Under the pieces are notes generated by a model. The model was not told the DNA's origin and made no database searches. It was given only the letters and a program-made list of their open reading frames with translations. A program made the position numbers and the translations under genes. DNA of 64,000 nt from the NCBI GenBank assembly GCA_022592435.1, contig JABYQS010000013.1:393411-457410 (forward strand), written 5' to 3'. Numbering within the stretch: position 1 is the stretch's first letter; every line of letters begins with the position of its first letter. Source of the DNA: Cerioporus squamosus (Eukaryota; Basidiomycota; Agaricomycetes; Polyporales; Polyporaceae). Shown in pieces: positions 11,241-23,849 of this stretch.

Positions 11241-13318
11241 ATGGCAGAGAAGGACGCCGCCGCCCGCCTCCGCAGGGCCGTAACAGGTCCGTGTCCCCTC
11301 GCAGCCTCTCTAGGCCGACACTGACCGTCGTGTCTGCCCCGCAGAGAACAACCTCTTCCTCGTCAAACGTCTGATCAAGAGGACGGACATGCGCAATCCC
11401 GATCCTTATAACAAGCGATACACGTCCCTTGCTTGGGCGGCCGTCCTTGGGCACGAGGAGACGTTCGAGTTCCTCCTTAGTAGCGGACATGACGACAATG
11501 AGTACAGCAAGGTGCGCACCCTCGAGCCTTCCGTTGTGGCGTTCGCTCATGCTCCCTCCGATCCTTCGTCTGGCAGGACTCCGAAAATAACACAATACTC
11601 ATCCTCCTTGCCGGTGCCCGTCCACCAACCTCCCTCTCCCCCTCCACCGGCCCGTCCGAACAAGACTTCCTCGGTGCTACCCTTCGCATGGCTCGCATGT
11701 ACATCGACCGCTACCCCGACATCCTAGACTGGGCAAATATCGAAGGGAAGACCGCTATTCATGTTGCGGCGCTGAAGGGAAATGAGGAGCTCGTTCGGGT
11801 AAGTCTGTGGCGTGCGTTCTCTGTCCGTGTCATTCGTCCTCAAGCATCTGCAGATGCTCTGCGATCTGGGCGCCGACTTTGACCTCGCCGATAACGAGGG
11901 CAACACACCGCTGCATTAGTGAGCATGGCGCCGCCCGTCTCCGAGTGTTGAGATTCTCATTCTGTTTCAGCGCCAGCGCCTGGGGCAATGTCACCGTACG
12001 TCCCGCCGCCAATCCTAAAGGGGAAGCACGCTGACAGATGCTTCTCAGGTCGTTCAACTGCTAATTGAACGAGGGTGCCAGTATTCGGCGCGAAACAACC
12101 AGGGGTTCACGCCCTCGGACTATGCATACTCGTCGGTATTTTTACACTACCCCCTTCGGCCCAGCCTGACGTCTTCGCGTCTACAGGACAAGCACTCGAG
12201 ACACCCTCCAGGACACCGCTCGAATACAGTTTGAGAACAATAAGAAAGCTCGGCGGAACGTGTTTCAGCAGGCCGCTGCGAGAGGGAACGAATGGGGAGG
12301 TACCGCGAATATGCAAATATATCCTCCATCACCAAAGGACTATCCCTACAAGAACAACGGCGCTGTCCGCATGCGTAGCGGCTCAGGGACAAGCCACACT
12401 ACGACAACCTCGAACAGCGGCGATCTGCTGGACAACTCGACACCAGCGCAATCTTCCTCGAGATTCTGGTCATCACCGTCACGGCGCCCCGCGCCACTAC
12501 CGTCAGGGTCGCATTCCCCCGGTCAGCCATCGGCGAGCTCCACGAGCAGCACGTTCGGCTTTTCTGCCTCCCCGATCTCCCAGCCTAATTCCGCCACTCT
12601 CCTCCCTCATGGTCACGGAAACCCTGCGTCTGCACTGTCCCCGATCGCGACCCGCATGCGAGAACGCGATGCGGATGCGATGGAGAAGTACAAGTTGCGG
12701 CAACGCAGCGGCAGCGCCACGACGGCGTCGACAGACAGCCCATCACAGCACGAGTCTGCGTCCCCTCCACCAGCACCACCTCCCAAGGACAACGACGATA
12801 TTTCAGCGCTGTCATCTCTGGTCACCGTCGGCTCGGTTGCACCTCGACGACGATTACGACCCTCGGCATCCGCTGCCCAGCTCCGGTCAAATCCGCAACC
12901 CCTCACCATCCCTTCGAGCTCGTCACAAGAGCCACGGACACGTTCCGGCACCAGTCCCGCGATGCTGAAACCGACTCCGAATACGATCTCGTCACCATCG
13001 GGCGAGTCATCCGCGCTCCCAACCCCCACTCAGAACTCGGCTGCTCCACGACCAAGCATGACGCGCTCGGGCGGTTCGCAGCCCATCCTTCCCGAGAAGG
13101 ACTACACGGGCCCTCCGAGCGAGTACGCGCGCTTCCCACCACCACCACCGATGATGGAGGAGTTGGAACGGGTGACCACGCCGACGACTGCGACCCCGTC
13201 GACGCATTCGAGGCGGTTACCGTTCAACCTGCTGTCGTCGCACAAGAACAGCATGGACTCGCACGTGTCGGGCAGCAGCCATCGGAGAAACGCGTCGGTG
13301 AACGCGGTGGTCCGATAG
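11241..13318 (+). CDS. Ankyrin-repeat protein resembling TORC2 subunit Avo2
   Basis: Seven exons (11241-11286, 11345-11511, 11577-11798, 11854-11918, 11971-11995, 12049-12131, 12187-13318) give 579 residues. The N terminus (RLRRAVTENNLFLVKRLIKR) closely follows the start of yeast Avo2. Ankyrin repeats then include TSLAWAAVLGHEETFEFLL, GKTAIHVAALKGNEELV and NTPLHYASAWGNVTVVQLL. The remaining 370 or so residues are Ser/Pro/Thr-rich and disordered, as in Avo2, with many candidate phosphorylation sites. Avo2 is a non-essential plasma-membrane TORC2 subunit in yeast; the same role here is inferred from the N-terminal match and architecture. The sixth intron appears to use an unusual gtcggt donor at 12132. 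A generic ankyrin protein remains possible. Confidence 0.75.
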
Positions 13319-14204
13319 GAGCGCGTACGCGATCGCGTCCAAGCGGGTTTCGCTTGCGCTGGATCGTGGCTACGAGAGTGCTACGAGGTTATGGCACGGC
13401 TTCTTGATGGTCGATGAGGAGGGCGGATGATCACCGGACCCCACACAAGACTGTATTTTCATCTCGGCTGGGAAGGACGGATAGGAAGCGGGGGTGTACG
13501 AGCTGCATCGCTGTGTAATTTGCTCTGTTGTGCATTGGTCATGTCGTCGTCTTGTTGTGTGTGGTTGGATACGGTATCGAGGTAGTGTACGTACGAGTGG
13601 GTGTTGTATGACACTGTCCGTGGGCTTGCGCAGCCGCCGTTCTGACTCGTACGTCGCGGTTGTGAGATGCGTAATTGACAGCCCTTGCTTCCAAGAGACG
13701 AATTGGCTAGGAGTTCGTACGATAAGCTGCGTGCGAGTGTCCAACTCGATAGGGAGATCTGCCCTCCGAGAACTGGCACGATCGTCCTGTCTGGATACGT
13801 TCTGAGCGATGCAAAGCTCACTTGGCGTTGCTGGGCCCACGCCTTGGGTACATCGCTTGGGTGCCAAGAGCAGCGGAGGACAGAAGCTCTCTGGAGCGCA
13901 GGCTTGAAGAGGTTATTTGCTGGCTAAACGCACGAGGCCGAGGCAATAAAGCGTGGCACTGCGTTGTGGAGAGGGGATCTCGATGGAGGCACAGGTGCTC
14001 GGGGGCAGCCGAGTTGCGTAATTGGGACGCAAGGGGCGCGCCTGGCGGACTCGGGCTGCTCAGCAGGCGGTCTCGACTGCCCACAAGCCCAACGCTCCCG
14101 CAATTCCCCCGTGGACGTCCCCTTATAGCGGCCGCCTCTCCTCTGCCTGGCCAGCGCACTGACTTGGTCTTGCCCACCACCGCGAAAGTCGGGACGACCC
14201 CACC
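13319..14204. other. Intergenic, Avo2-like to sugar transporter
   Basis: About 0.9 kb holds the 3' flank of one gene and the promoter of the next. Open frames here on both strands have no recognisable motifs, and I see no gene. Confidence 0.5.
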
Positions 14205-16771
14205 ATGACCTTTCCACCAGCAAACGTCGACGCCGATCCGGATCCCTCCTCGCAGATCCCATGGCCGAACCGCCAGCAGGACCGCGGCCGCAGAGGGTCC
14301 AACACGCAGGCGAGCCTCCTGCGGGAGGGGCGGAGCGGGAGCCGTCCGTCGGTGAGTCGGGTGAACGGCAATGGGAAGCACAAACCCGTCGGGTCCGCGG
14401 TCGCAGAGGAGGGCGCGAGCGGCAGCGGCGGCGGGAAGAAGAGGATGTCGACCCTCGATCTGATCTACCTGAGCATCTCGATGGGAGGGTCGCAGGTAGC
14501 GTGGACGGTCGAGCTGGGGTGAGATATATAGCGCAGGTGTGCAGGGAGTCCTGATGTTGACCGTGCTGTGGGGAATGCTGGCAGATATGGGACGCCGTTC
14601 CTGCTCGACCTCGGCCTCACTGAGCAGCTCACGAGTCTTGTGTGGCTTGCGGGGCCCATCAGCGGCCTTATTGCCCAGCCGGTCATTGGTGAGTGAAGAG
14701 CCCGCTCTCGCGCTGTCCGCAGGCGGCCCAATGGCGTTATGCTCGCGACTGACTCGGGCGTCGCAGGTGCCATATCGGACGCGTCGACGTCCAAATACCG
14801 CCGCCGCTTTTGGATAGTTCTTTCGACGTTCGCCCTTGTTGTATCGACGCTCACGCTTGCGTACTGCCGGGAGATCGCGACCTTCTTCGTCGACCTTCTG
14901 GGCAGCAGTGCAGGCAGCTGGGACCCGAAGTACATCAAGGCGGTGAGTGACAGCCTTCTGGCGAGGTGGCTTCTGGTGTACTGGTGCTAAATATCGGACT
15001 CTTCTGTCCTGTCCGGATCTCCAGGTGAAAGATACAGCGATTGGCTTCGCTATCGCGTCCTTCTACGTCCTTGACTTTGCTCTCAATGCCCTCCAAGCCT
15101 CCCTTCGAAACCTCCTGCTGGACGTCACGCCGCCAGGCCAGCTCAATGCTGCGAACGCGTGGCACAGCCGGATGCTCAACGCTGGTAATATTGTCGGATA
15201 TGGATTTGGTATGTCTCGCGTTTGTACGTTTGCGAGTTGTTCTCACTGGATGCGTGTTCAGGTTTCTTGCCGCTCGCGAACCTGCCGATTCTTCGCCTCC
15301 TTGGAGGATCGCAGTTCCGCAAGTTCTGTGTTGTCTGTATGATCATCCTCACCATCACCGTGTGGATAACGTGTTGGACTCAAGAGGAGCAGCCGCGCGA
15401 GCAGCGCCGGATCGAGAAGGGAGGGTAGGTATATTTGGCAGAGTTTGCGCTGGAGCACGTATAGCTGACTGCCGCAACAGTATGCAAGAGATTCTCAAGA
15501 ACATCTGGACGACCATCTGGACCCTTCCCAAGCCGATTCGACGTGTTTGCTATGTGCAAATATTTGCCTTCATGGGATGGTGAGCTGGCTTCTAACCTGT
15601 AACCATCGACACACTCTGGCTGACACGACGTTGCGATCAAGGTTCCCGTTCCTGTTCTACTCGTACGTACATTGTCCGCATTCATACACCGATGGCTGAG
15701 CTGAGCTTGCTCCCATAGAACGACCTACATTGGTCAAGTCATGGCGTACGAACTCGGCAGGGAGCCTGATCACGACCTCGCCACTCGTACAGGCGCTTTG
15801 GCGATGCTCATCTACAGTCTCGGTGAGTTGAACCCGTCTGTCACCCACATCAAATAGAAGGTCTGAACAATCCGTAGTGGCGGTTGCGGCGGGTACCCTT
15901 CTTCCTCATCTCACACGCCGTGATGCGGCCCTACTCGCACACGAGGGCGACGAGGACGAAGACGCCGAGATGGCCCGCCTCCGCGTGCAAGTCCGGGAAT
16001 GGCGAGCCGAGGCCGCACGGCGCGGGAAGCCCCTCCGTCTGCCCTTCATGCCGTTCTTCCTCCGCAACATCTGGACGGGTGCCCTCCTGCTCTTCACTGT
16101 CCTCACGCTCGGGACGTTCTTCGTCACGAAGGTTTGGCAGGCGATTATCATCGTGTCACTCGTGGGTATCTGCTGGGCGGTCGCATGCTGGGCGCCGTTT
16201 GCGATCATCATGGAGTTCCTGAAGGAGCGCGAGCGCGACGCGAACGAGGACGGGGAGGTGATTGCGAGGGAGTGGGCCAGGCGGCCGAGTCACAGTCGGG
16301 CGCTGTCGACGCCAGTGATGAGGAGGAACAGCCGGCCGGCGGAGGGCGAGAGGGCGCCGCTGTTGAGGAGGCGGTCGTTCGACCAGCATAACCCTGATGC
16401 TGCGCCCCAGGAGGCGGTCGCAGGCGGCACGATTCTGGGGATCCACAACCTCGCGATCGTCATGCCACAGTTCATCGTCGCGTTGGCGTCGAGCGCGATC
16501 TTCGCCATCGTGGATGCGGACGTCGACAACGACCCCGCGAACGACAGTGCGCTCTACGGCAAGAACGGCGTTGCGTGGGTGCTGCGGTTCGGTGGTGTGT
16601 GCACCTTGGTGAGTCGATCGGCCGTCCGCCTGATACTTGCGATGCTGAACGATCCTTGTCCGCTAGCTTGGTGCATTCATTGCTCGTGCAGTACCGCCCA
16701 CCCGTACGGAGAAGGAGATGCGCAGGCGTCTGGCCGAGCTCAAGGTCCTCAAGGAGGAGGGCTCTCCGTGA
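14205..16771 (+). CDS. GPH/SLC45-type sucrose or alpha-glucoside transporter
   Basis: Ten exons give 666 residues: 14205-14518, 14585-14688, 14767-14942, 15025-15208, 15262-15424, 15481-15579, 15642-15662, 15719-15822, 15878-16608 and 16667-16771. The first membrane segment carries the SLC45/SUT signature WTVELGYGTPFLLDLGL. It is followed by GPISGLIAQPVIG and the loop AISDASTSKYRRRFW, equivalent to the MFS loop 2-3 motif. About twelve hydrophobic segments are visible, with a long charged cytoplasmic loop between segments 8 and 11 (VIAREWARRPSHS to APLLRRRS). The family, including fission yeast Sut1, imports disaccharides with protons across the plasma membrane. The exact substrate cannot be read from sequence. 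The 85-residue N-terminal extension is low complexity. Confidence 0.88.
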
Positions 16772-16924
16772 AGTCTCACACGAGTCTTACTACTCTACTT
16801 GATGGTACATTCCACACTTCTCGTTTTTCTCTTCTCTTTTGTAGGGGGCTTGGATAGGAGGACTTTCGACCGTTTTCGATCTATGTAGTACATGTTGTAA
16901 TATCTCTCTCATCTGGCACCGATT

Positions 16925-19594
16925 TCACAACCCGTCACCGACAGATACATCACCCGCTATCCCGCTATCTAGTAGCTCACCCTTGGCCTCCTGTGTATTG
17001 GTACATATAGCAAGTACTGCATAATCCCAGTCGTCCCCGTTTCTACTTGCGATGTACCTACAAGGGATGGGCGTGATTGGTACTGCATCGGGACCAGCGA
17101 ACGACGTCATTATGTCCGTTAAAACTGCACGATCCGGGTCTATCAGCATGTTCGTCCACTCAACCCCGCCGCATGGGGAGTGCGTACCTTGAGGTGCCGA
17201 GACCTTGTAGAACAAGCGCAGGGACAAGGTCTCGGTTTTGGGGGAATGCACGTCCCGTAGGTTTGAAGGCAGCCTCTCGATGTCGCCCTTGCCGCAGATG
17301 AGAGCAACCTCAGAAGGCGTCTCCTTGAACGCGGAGACTTCATCGTGCCAACCGCTGTCTGGACTCCGGTACTCTCCTGAAAGTACACATTGAGTGTAAC
17401 TAGGGAGGAGCGAGCGGCGTTGGGTTCCTACCTAGCTCATAGATAGACTCGACAGATCGTCGAACGAGCGTTCCGTCGTCGTCTTCGATGTCGCACTGGC
17501 CGGTGTGTACGAGCACTTGCTTCTCAATCAGGGCACCTTTTGGCAATTCCGAGACCACAACGAAGAGCGTGGGCGCGCGTGCATCCTGTCAACGCTCTCG
17601 TCAACGGCGTTGAGCGATCAATCGAGGGGACGAGGCGTACCTCCTCGTGTCGTGCGCTCGCAAGGCGAACTGGCTTGACGTCTGCCTGGTGCACGAGCCA
17701 GTACACAATGCTCTGCGTGTGGCCCTTCCAGCCACCCCCAGAATTGTTCTTCAGCCCCTCGAGGATGCGGTGTACGTGCTGGAAGGAGAGCGCGGCTTCG
17801 AGGGCGAGCGACTGAGGGGAGGGGAGGGTGAGGCTGCTCGGGATGAGTCCGATTTGGCCAGAGATGAAGACCCGCTCGTCCGCCTGCAACACACATTCGG
17901 CGTGAGCCAAGGGACCGGTGTAGATTATGTCGGACTTACGACGATGGCTTGGGAGTACGGCCCGATGTTCGCTGGGGCCCAGTAGCTGAGTCCCTGGACG
18001 TGGAGAGCCTGTCGTTCGGACGGAGTGCGCTCAGCGTATGCGATGCAGTCTAGTCGGACATTGATGGGAGCGGGGAGGTCGACGGCGACACATGCGCGGG
18101 CTGGAGGGCTCGTTCCGAAGTAGGTGGCGTATACCGCGTTGACCCGCGCGAAGAGGTCCATTGAGGAGAGGAAGACGTTGATGTTGGCGCAGTTGGCCAG
18201 GGTGAGGGAGTGCTTGGCGAGGCATGCTGGGGTTTGGCATCGGCGTGAGTGAACGATGAGGGGAGAGGGAGCTGCTACCGTATGTACTTTGTAGTGTGTC
18301 GAAGCATTCACGCACTTCGTCTTCGATTGAGATGTCCGTGGGCTTTTCGTCCAACTCCCTTTCGACGTTGGTAACAGCTACCCATGGGCCGATCTTTCTG
18401 CTTTCCGCCCGTCGAGACGTAGAAGACTTCGTGGGTTCAGGGGAATTCCAAGTAATGTCGCGATGCGGTGACGTATGGTTTGCGACCACATACCGGACGA
18501 CCGTGAACGGTGCCGCAATCAAAGGCGGAATCTTGACATCGATCGCTTGAGATGTCTTGGGTTGAAGAGAAGCACTTTTTACACGAAGGTAGGCGACTGT
18601 CGCAAAGTCATTGTCTGAGTGGACAACGGTTTCCACTGCATCGCTGCGGAACATGCTCGGTCATCGACGGGACACTACGGTACGATGTTGACTTACAGGT
18701 TGATACGCGACTTGAAAAGCGGGCAGTCAAGAGTCAATGTCTCGTATTCACCGCCCTCACCGCATACATGCGAACCATACAGGGCATTCTGGATGTGCTT
18801 CAGCATACCGGTCTCCGCGGCAACCATGGGGGAATGTACCAATTTCAGGAGCGTAGGCTGCATCTGAGCCAGCGTTTTACCCAAGTGCTTTGTGGTTAGG
18901 CCTATACCGGCGACCTTGATGAGCACGGCTTCCATGCCAGCCTCGATCATCTCGGAGAGCAACTCTCCCTGGTCTCGTTGCCAAAGGTAGCAGAGTGGCG
19001 TCAAGCCTAATCGTCGACAACTGCATGTATGTATCTCTATGAGTGTTAGCAATGATTACGACGTTGAACGACAACATACACATGCTCCACGCGGACCCGC
19101 TGGTAGTTGGAGAGGATGGCTCCTACTGAGACCCCTTGCACGTCCGGATGGTGGGTCTAAATTGAAGACAGATGGATTAGTACGAGAATTTTGAGCCACT
19201 GACGATTCAGTACTTTCACTGTGGACAGCAGTTCATAGAGATCTTCAGTCTCATCGCCAGAGATGCCACCACTCCGCATAGGATCGCGTCCACCGTATTC
19301 ACCGCCCTGTTCGACGGCGGCTCCGGATATCACTCTTCGGTAAAGCGGCACGTCCAGGGCGCGACCAACAAATTCAATCGCATCCTGGCCTACTGTCTGG
19401 TAGAGGTAGGAATCAAGTTCCTCTATTTTGCACGGGGTCGGACGAGGTCATCGGGAGAGTTGTGGTGTGGCCGAACCTTTGCCTTGCTCAGGACCAAGAG
19501 ACGCAGCGGCGACTAGTTCGTGACCATTGCGTGCGCAGTGGAGGAGGTTGTAGCAGCTGTCCTTGCCGCCGCTGAGCAATGCGACATATTTCAT
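16925..19594 (-). CDS. DPH6: Diphthine-ammonia ligase (Dph6) with C-terminal RidA-like domains
   Basis: The gene starts MKYVALLSGGKDSCYNLLH at 19594, where SGGKDS is the ATP-pyrophosphatase loop. The adenine-nucleotide hydrolase-like domain continues with SVGAILSNYQRVRVEH, PLCYLWQRDQGELLSEMI and GEGGEYETLTLDCPLF, all hallmarks of Dph6. The C-terminal half holds two YjgF/RidA-like domains, one around NCANINVFLSSMDLFARVN and one starting GLSYWAPANIGPYSQA with VFISGQIGLIP. The enzyme amidates diphthine on eEF2 to give diphthamide, using ATP and ammonium in the cytosol. Six junctions from the start to the first RidA domain were checked and stay in frame, so this gene appears intact. It shares a 234-base divergent promoter with UBA1 and ends 153 bases from the transporter gene. 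DPH1 of the same pathway lies 23 kb away. Confidence 0.9.
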
Positions 19595-19828
19595 GACAAA
19601 CACTGGCAATATGTCAGCTTGTGGTCGGTGTACGAGGAGAAGAGTGAGCTCGGCTAGATTTGCGGGCAAGTGATAGCCGCTTATGTCAGAGTCGCGTGCA
19701 TGACGAGCGCGTCTGTATTATATCTGCCCGCCACAGCCGAAGGACGCCATTTCCATCTCTCTGTCCCCCTCCATCCTCCCCCAGGCCTTCTTCATCTATC
19801 TGTGCACGTATCTTCTGCTTCACGAAAC

Positions 19829-22800
19829 ATGTCTGCCTCCAACCTGCCATCTGCGATGGACGTAGATGAGGCCGCGATTGACGAGGGCCTCTACTCCCGG
19901 CAACTGTGAGTCCAGTGCAATCAACGACGCGTCCTTTGACTTACCAATACTCACCAGCTATGTGCTTGGGCACGAAGGTGAGGAATTAAACGCTTCCGAG
20001 ACTTGAGAATGATGTCTGATAACATGCTCTAGCCATGAAGCGCATGGCGGCGTCCAATGTCCTGATTGTCGGCATGAACGGTCTTGGAGTTGAGATCGGC
20101 GAGTGGTTACGCGCCTTCCTCGACATTGTCCATACTGAAGCCCACTAATCGTGTAGCAAAGAACGTGATACTTGCTGGTGTCAAGTCTGTTACTGTGTAC
20201 GACCCCGAGCCAGTGAAGATATCAGATCTCAGCAGTCAGGTATGTCCTCGAGCCTCGCTTCATATTTTTCCTTCTTTAATGCTTTTCAGTTCTTCCTCCG
20301 AGCAGAAGACGTCGGAAAGTCTCGCGCAGAAGCAACTGTCCCACGTCTGGCCGAGTTGAACGCGTACGTTCCCGTACGAAATCTTGGTGGCCAGGCAGGG
20401 CAAGAAATCACGGTGGACTTGGTCAAGGGTTTCCAGGTACGTGCTCCTATCAGTGTTGCCCGTACACCAGCTTCATTCAGCATATATACAATAGGCCGTC
20501 GTACTCTGTGGCGTCTCGCTGAAGACGCAATTGGAGATCAACGACTGGACACATCAGAACGGCGTGCACTTCATCTCCGCAGACACGCGTGGTCTCTTTG
20601 CGTAGGCACTCGCAACCTACTCCTGCGCTTTTCCCACACTCATCCAACTCTCCAGGACGGCGTTTAACGACTTCGGTCCCAAGTTCACGTGTGTCGACCC
20701 TACCGGAGAGCAACCGCTCTCGGGTATGATCGTCTCGGTTGACAGGGTATGTGCCTCGTGTTCATGTCTCACGTCCCTCGCTCATAAGTCGCATGTCACC
20801 AGGACAGTGAAGGTGTTGTAACTTGCTTGGACGAGACCCGTCATGGTCTTGAGGATGGCGACTTCGTGACGTTTAGCGAGGTTCAGGGTATGGTGGAGCT
20901 GAACGGGTGCGAGCCACGCAAGGTCACCGTCAAGGGACCTTACACTTTCGCTATCGGCGACACCTCAAACTTCGGCGAGTACAAGACCGGTGGTATCTTC
21001 ACGCAAGTCAAGATGCCGAAGATCTTGCAGTTCGTGAGTATATCTTCCCATTGCCGCCGAGTATCTTGGGTGACGATACGCTTCATAGAAATCACTGCGG
21101 GAAGCGCTCACTTCGCCAGAGTTCTTCATCACGGACTTCGCCAAGTTTGACCGACCTGCGACTCTGCACGCGGGATTCCAAGCACTGTCGCAGTTCAAAG
21201 AGGAGAACAAGAGATCACCTCGCCCGCGCAATGCCGAGGACGCTGCTGCTGTGGTCGCTCTGGCGAAGAAGATTGACGCAGATGCAGACGAGAAGCTCCT
21301 CACTGAGCTCGCGTACCAGGCCACTGGTGACCTCGCGCCTATGAACGCTGTGATCGGCGGTTTCGTTGCGCAGGAAGTGCTGAAGGCTGTCTCTGCGAAG
21401 TTCCACCCTATGGTGCAGAACATGTACTTCGACTCGCTGGAATCCCTGCCCACCGAGGTTCCCACCGAGCAGGACTGTCAACCGACAGGTTCTCGTTATG
21501 ACGCTCAGATTGCTGTCTTCGGCAAGAAGTTCCAGGAGAAGATCGCCAACTTCCGCGAGTTCCTTGTCGGTTCTGGTGCTATTGGCTGTGAGATGCTGAA
21601 GAACTGGAGTATGATCGGTCTCGCTACTGGGCCTAAAGGGAAGATCTACGTCACCGACCTCGATACCATTGAGAAGAGCAACCTCAACCGTCAGTTCCTC
21701 TTCCGGCCAAAGGACTTGGGCAAATTCAAGTCCGAGGTTGCTGCTGCTGCTGTCGCGGACATGAACCCTGACCTCAAGGGTAAGATCGACAGCAAGCAGG
21801 AGCCTGTGGGACCTGACACTGAGAGTGAGTCCCATCCCCTCTACCATATTGTGGCCTAGGCTAAGCGAATGTTAGATATCTACGATTCTGATTTCTTCGC
21901 CAACATCGACGGTGTCACGAACGCGCTGGACAACGTCAAGGCCCGTCTGTACATGGACCAGCGCTGCGTCTTCTACTTGAAGCCCCTTCTCGAGTCCGGT
22001 ACCCTCGGTACCAAGGGTAACACGCAAGTGATCATTCCTCATTTGACGGAGTCATACTCCTCGTCGCAAGACCCTCCGGAGAAGGAGACTCCCGTTTGCA
22101 CCGTCAAGAACTTCCCTAACCAGATCTCGCACACCATCGAGGTATGCGAATTTATGCTCGATCTTCGTTCTAATATTGTGCTGACAACATCACAGTGGGC
22201 AAGGCAAGAGTTTGACAGCCTCTTCGTCAAGCCCCCTCAGGCTGTCAACTCCTACCTGTCGGAGCCGAACTTCTTGGAGAACAACCTCAAGTATTCCGGT
22301 CAGCAGAAGGAGCAGGTCGAGCAGATCGTCTCGTACCTCGTCACCAACAAGCCCCTCACCTTCGAGGAGTGCATCGTCTGGGCGCGTCTTCAGTTCGAGG
22401 AGAAGTACAACAACTCGATCCGCCAGCTCCTTTACAGCTTGCCCAAAGATGCTGTTACCAGCTCCGGCCAGCCGTTTTGGAGCGGTCCCAAGCGCGCACC
22501 TGACCCGCTCACCTTCGATTCGAACAACGTGAGTATTGGAGACGCAATAGGAGCGAGATGGCGGTGACTGACATTGTCATTAGCCGGAGCACCTGCGATA
22601 CATCATTGCTGCTGCCAACCTTCATGCCTACAACTACGGCCTTCGTGGTGAGACCGACCCTGCACTCTTCAAGAAGATCGCGGATGAGGTCATCGTCCCC
22701 GAGTTCACGCCGAAGAGCGGTGTCAAGGTGCAGATCAACGACAACGACCCGACTCCCCAGAACGACGGAGGAGGTAGGATAGTGGCTTTCCCTTACGAGT

Positions 22801-23641
22801 CTCAGGAGCCTGACCAGTATTGATAGATGGTAGCGATGCGTCCGACTACCTCAAGCAGCTCCCGCCACCGTCGTCTCTCGTCGGGTACCGTCTGAACCCG
22901 GTCGAGTTCGAGAAGGACGATGATACGAACCACCACATCGACTTCATTACCGGCCGCATCGAACTTGCGTGCAATGAACTACAGCATCACGCCCGCCGAC
23001 CGGCATACGACGAAGCAGATTGCGGGGAAGATTATTCCTGCCATCGCGACCACGACTTCGCTGGTCACCGGTCTTGTCTGCCTCGAGTTATATAAGGCAT
23101 GTCCCCGCTCGTACTCTTACTATCCACATTTCTACAGAACTTATATGGTGTTTTTTTCAGCTCATTGACGGCCAAAAGAAGCTCGAGGACTACAAGAACG
23201 GCTTCGTTAACCTCGCGCTGCCGTTCTTCGGCTTCTCAGAGCCTGTCGCGCCGAAGAAGAACAAGTACGGCGACACGGAGTGGACGCTCTGGGACCGCTT
23301 CGAGTTCAAGAACGACCCGACGCTCAAGGAGATCGTCGACTGGTTCCAGCGCGAGCACAAGCTCGAGGTCAGCATGGTCAGCCAGGGCGTCAGCATGCTC
23401 TGGAGCTCCTTCATCGGCAAGAAGAAGAGCGAGGAGCGGCTGCCGATGAAGTTCAGCAAGCTCGTCGAGCACGTCAGCAAGAAGCCCATCCCGCCGCACA
23501 CGAAGCACCTCATCGTAGAGGTCATGGTCAGCGACGAGGAAGGCGAGGACGTCGAGGTAAGTTCCTTCCTGGTAGCTGATTGTTTAAGTACGTGATGCTG
23601 ACGATGTCCGCTAGGTTCCGTTCATCGTGGTCCACCTCTAG
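19829..23641 (+). CDS. UBA1: Ubiquitin-activating enzyme E1, with one frameshift
   Basis: This multi-exon gene starts [19 protein letters not shown] and ends VPFIVVHL. It shows the inactive adenylation Rossmann segment ([16 protein letters not shown]), the active one ([18 protein letters not shown], then [16 protein letters not shown]), and the catalytic-cysteine segment [22 protein letters not shown]-terminal ubiquitin-fold domain includes WTLWDRFEF. It activates ubiquitin with ATP and hands it to E2 enzymes in cytosol and nucleus, and is essential in fungi. Two introns have GC donors (20099 and 23097). In the active adenylation domain the frame breaks at 22951-22956: DFIT is followed by [18 protein letters not shown] only if one G is skipped. 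Because this is an essential single-copy gene, a sequence error is the likeliest cause. Confidence 0.93.
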
Positions 23642-23849
23642 GCGTGCTGCAAGGAAGAGAAAGAATGACGTGTACGACGATATATAGAAGCCCAGTCATC
23701 ATGTAGCTATAACGACATCATTGCGGTCAACACGACGTATATCACAAACAAGAATCGGCGAGAGCATGCGCTACATCTGACTACATATGCTGGCGCCTGC
23801 TTCGGGATACAGTGGGGTTCATACAGCTGTACAATACGGTCCGTCTCTT

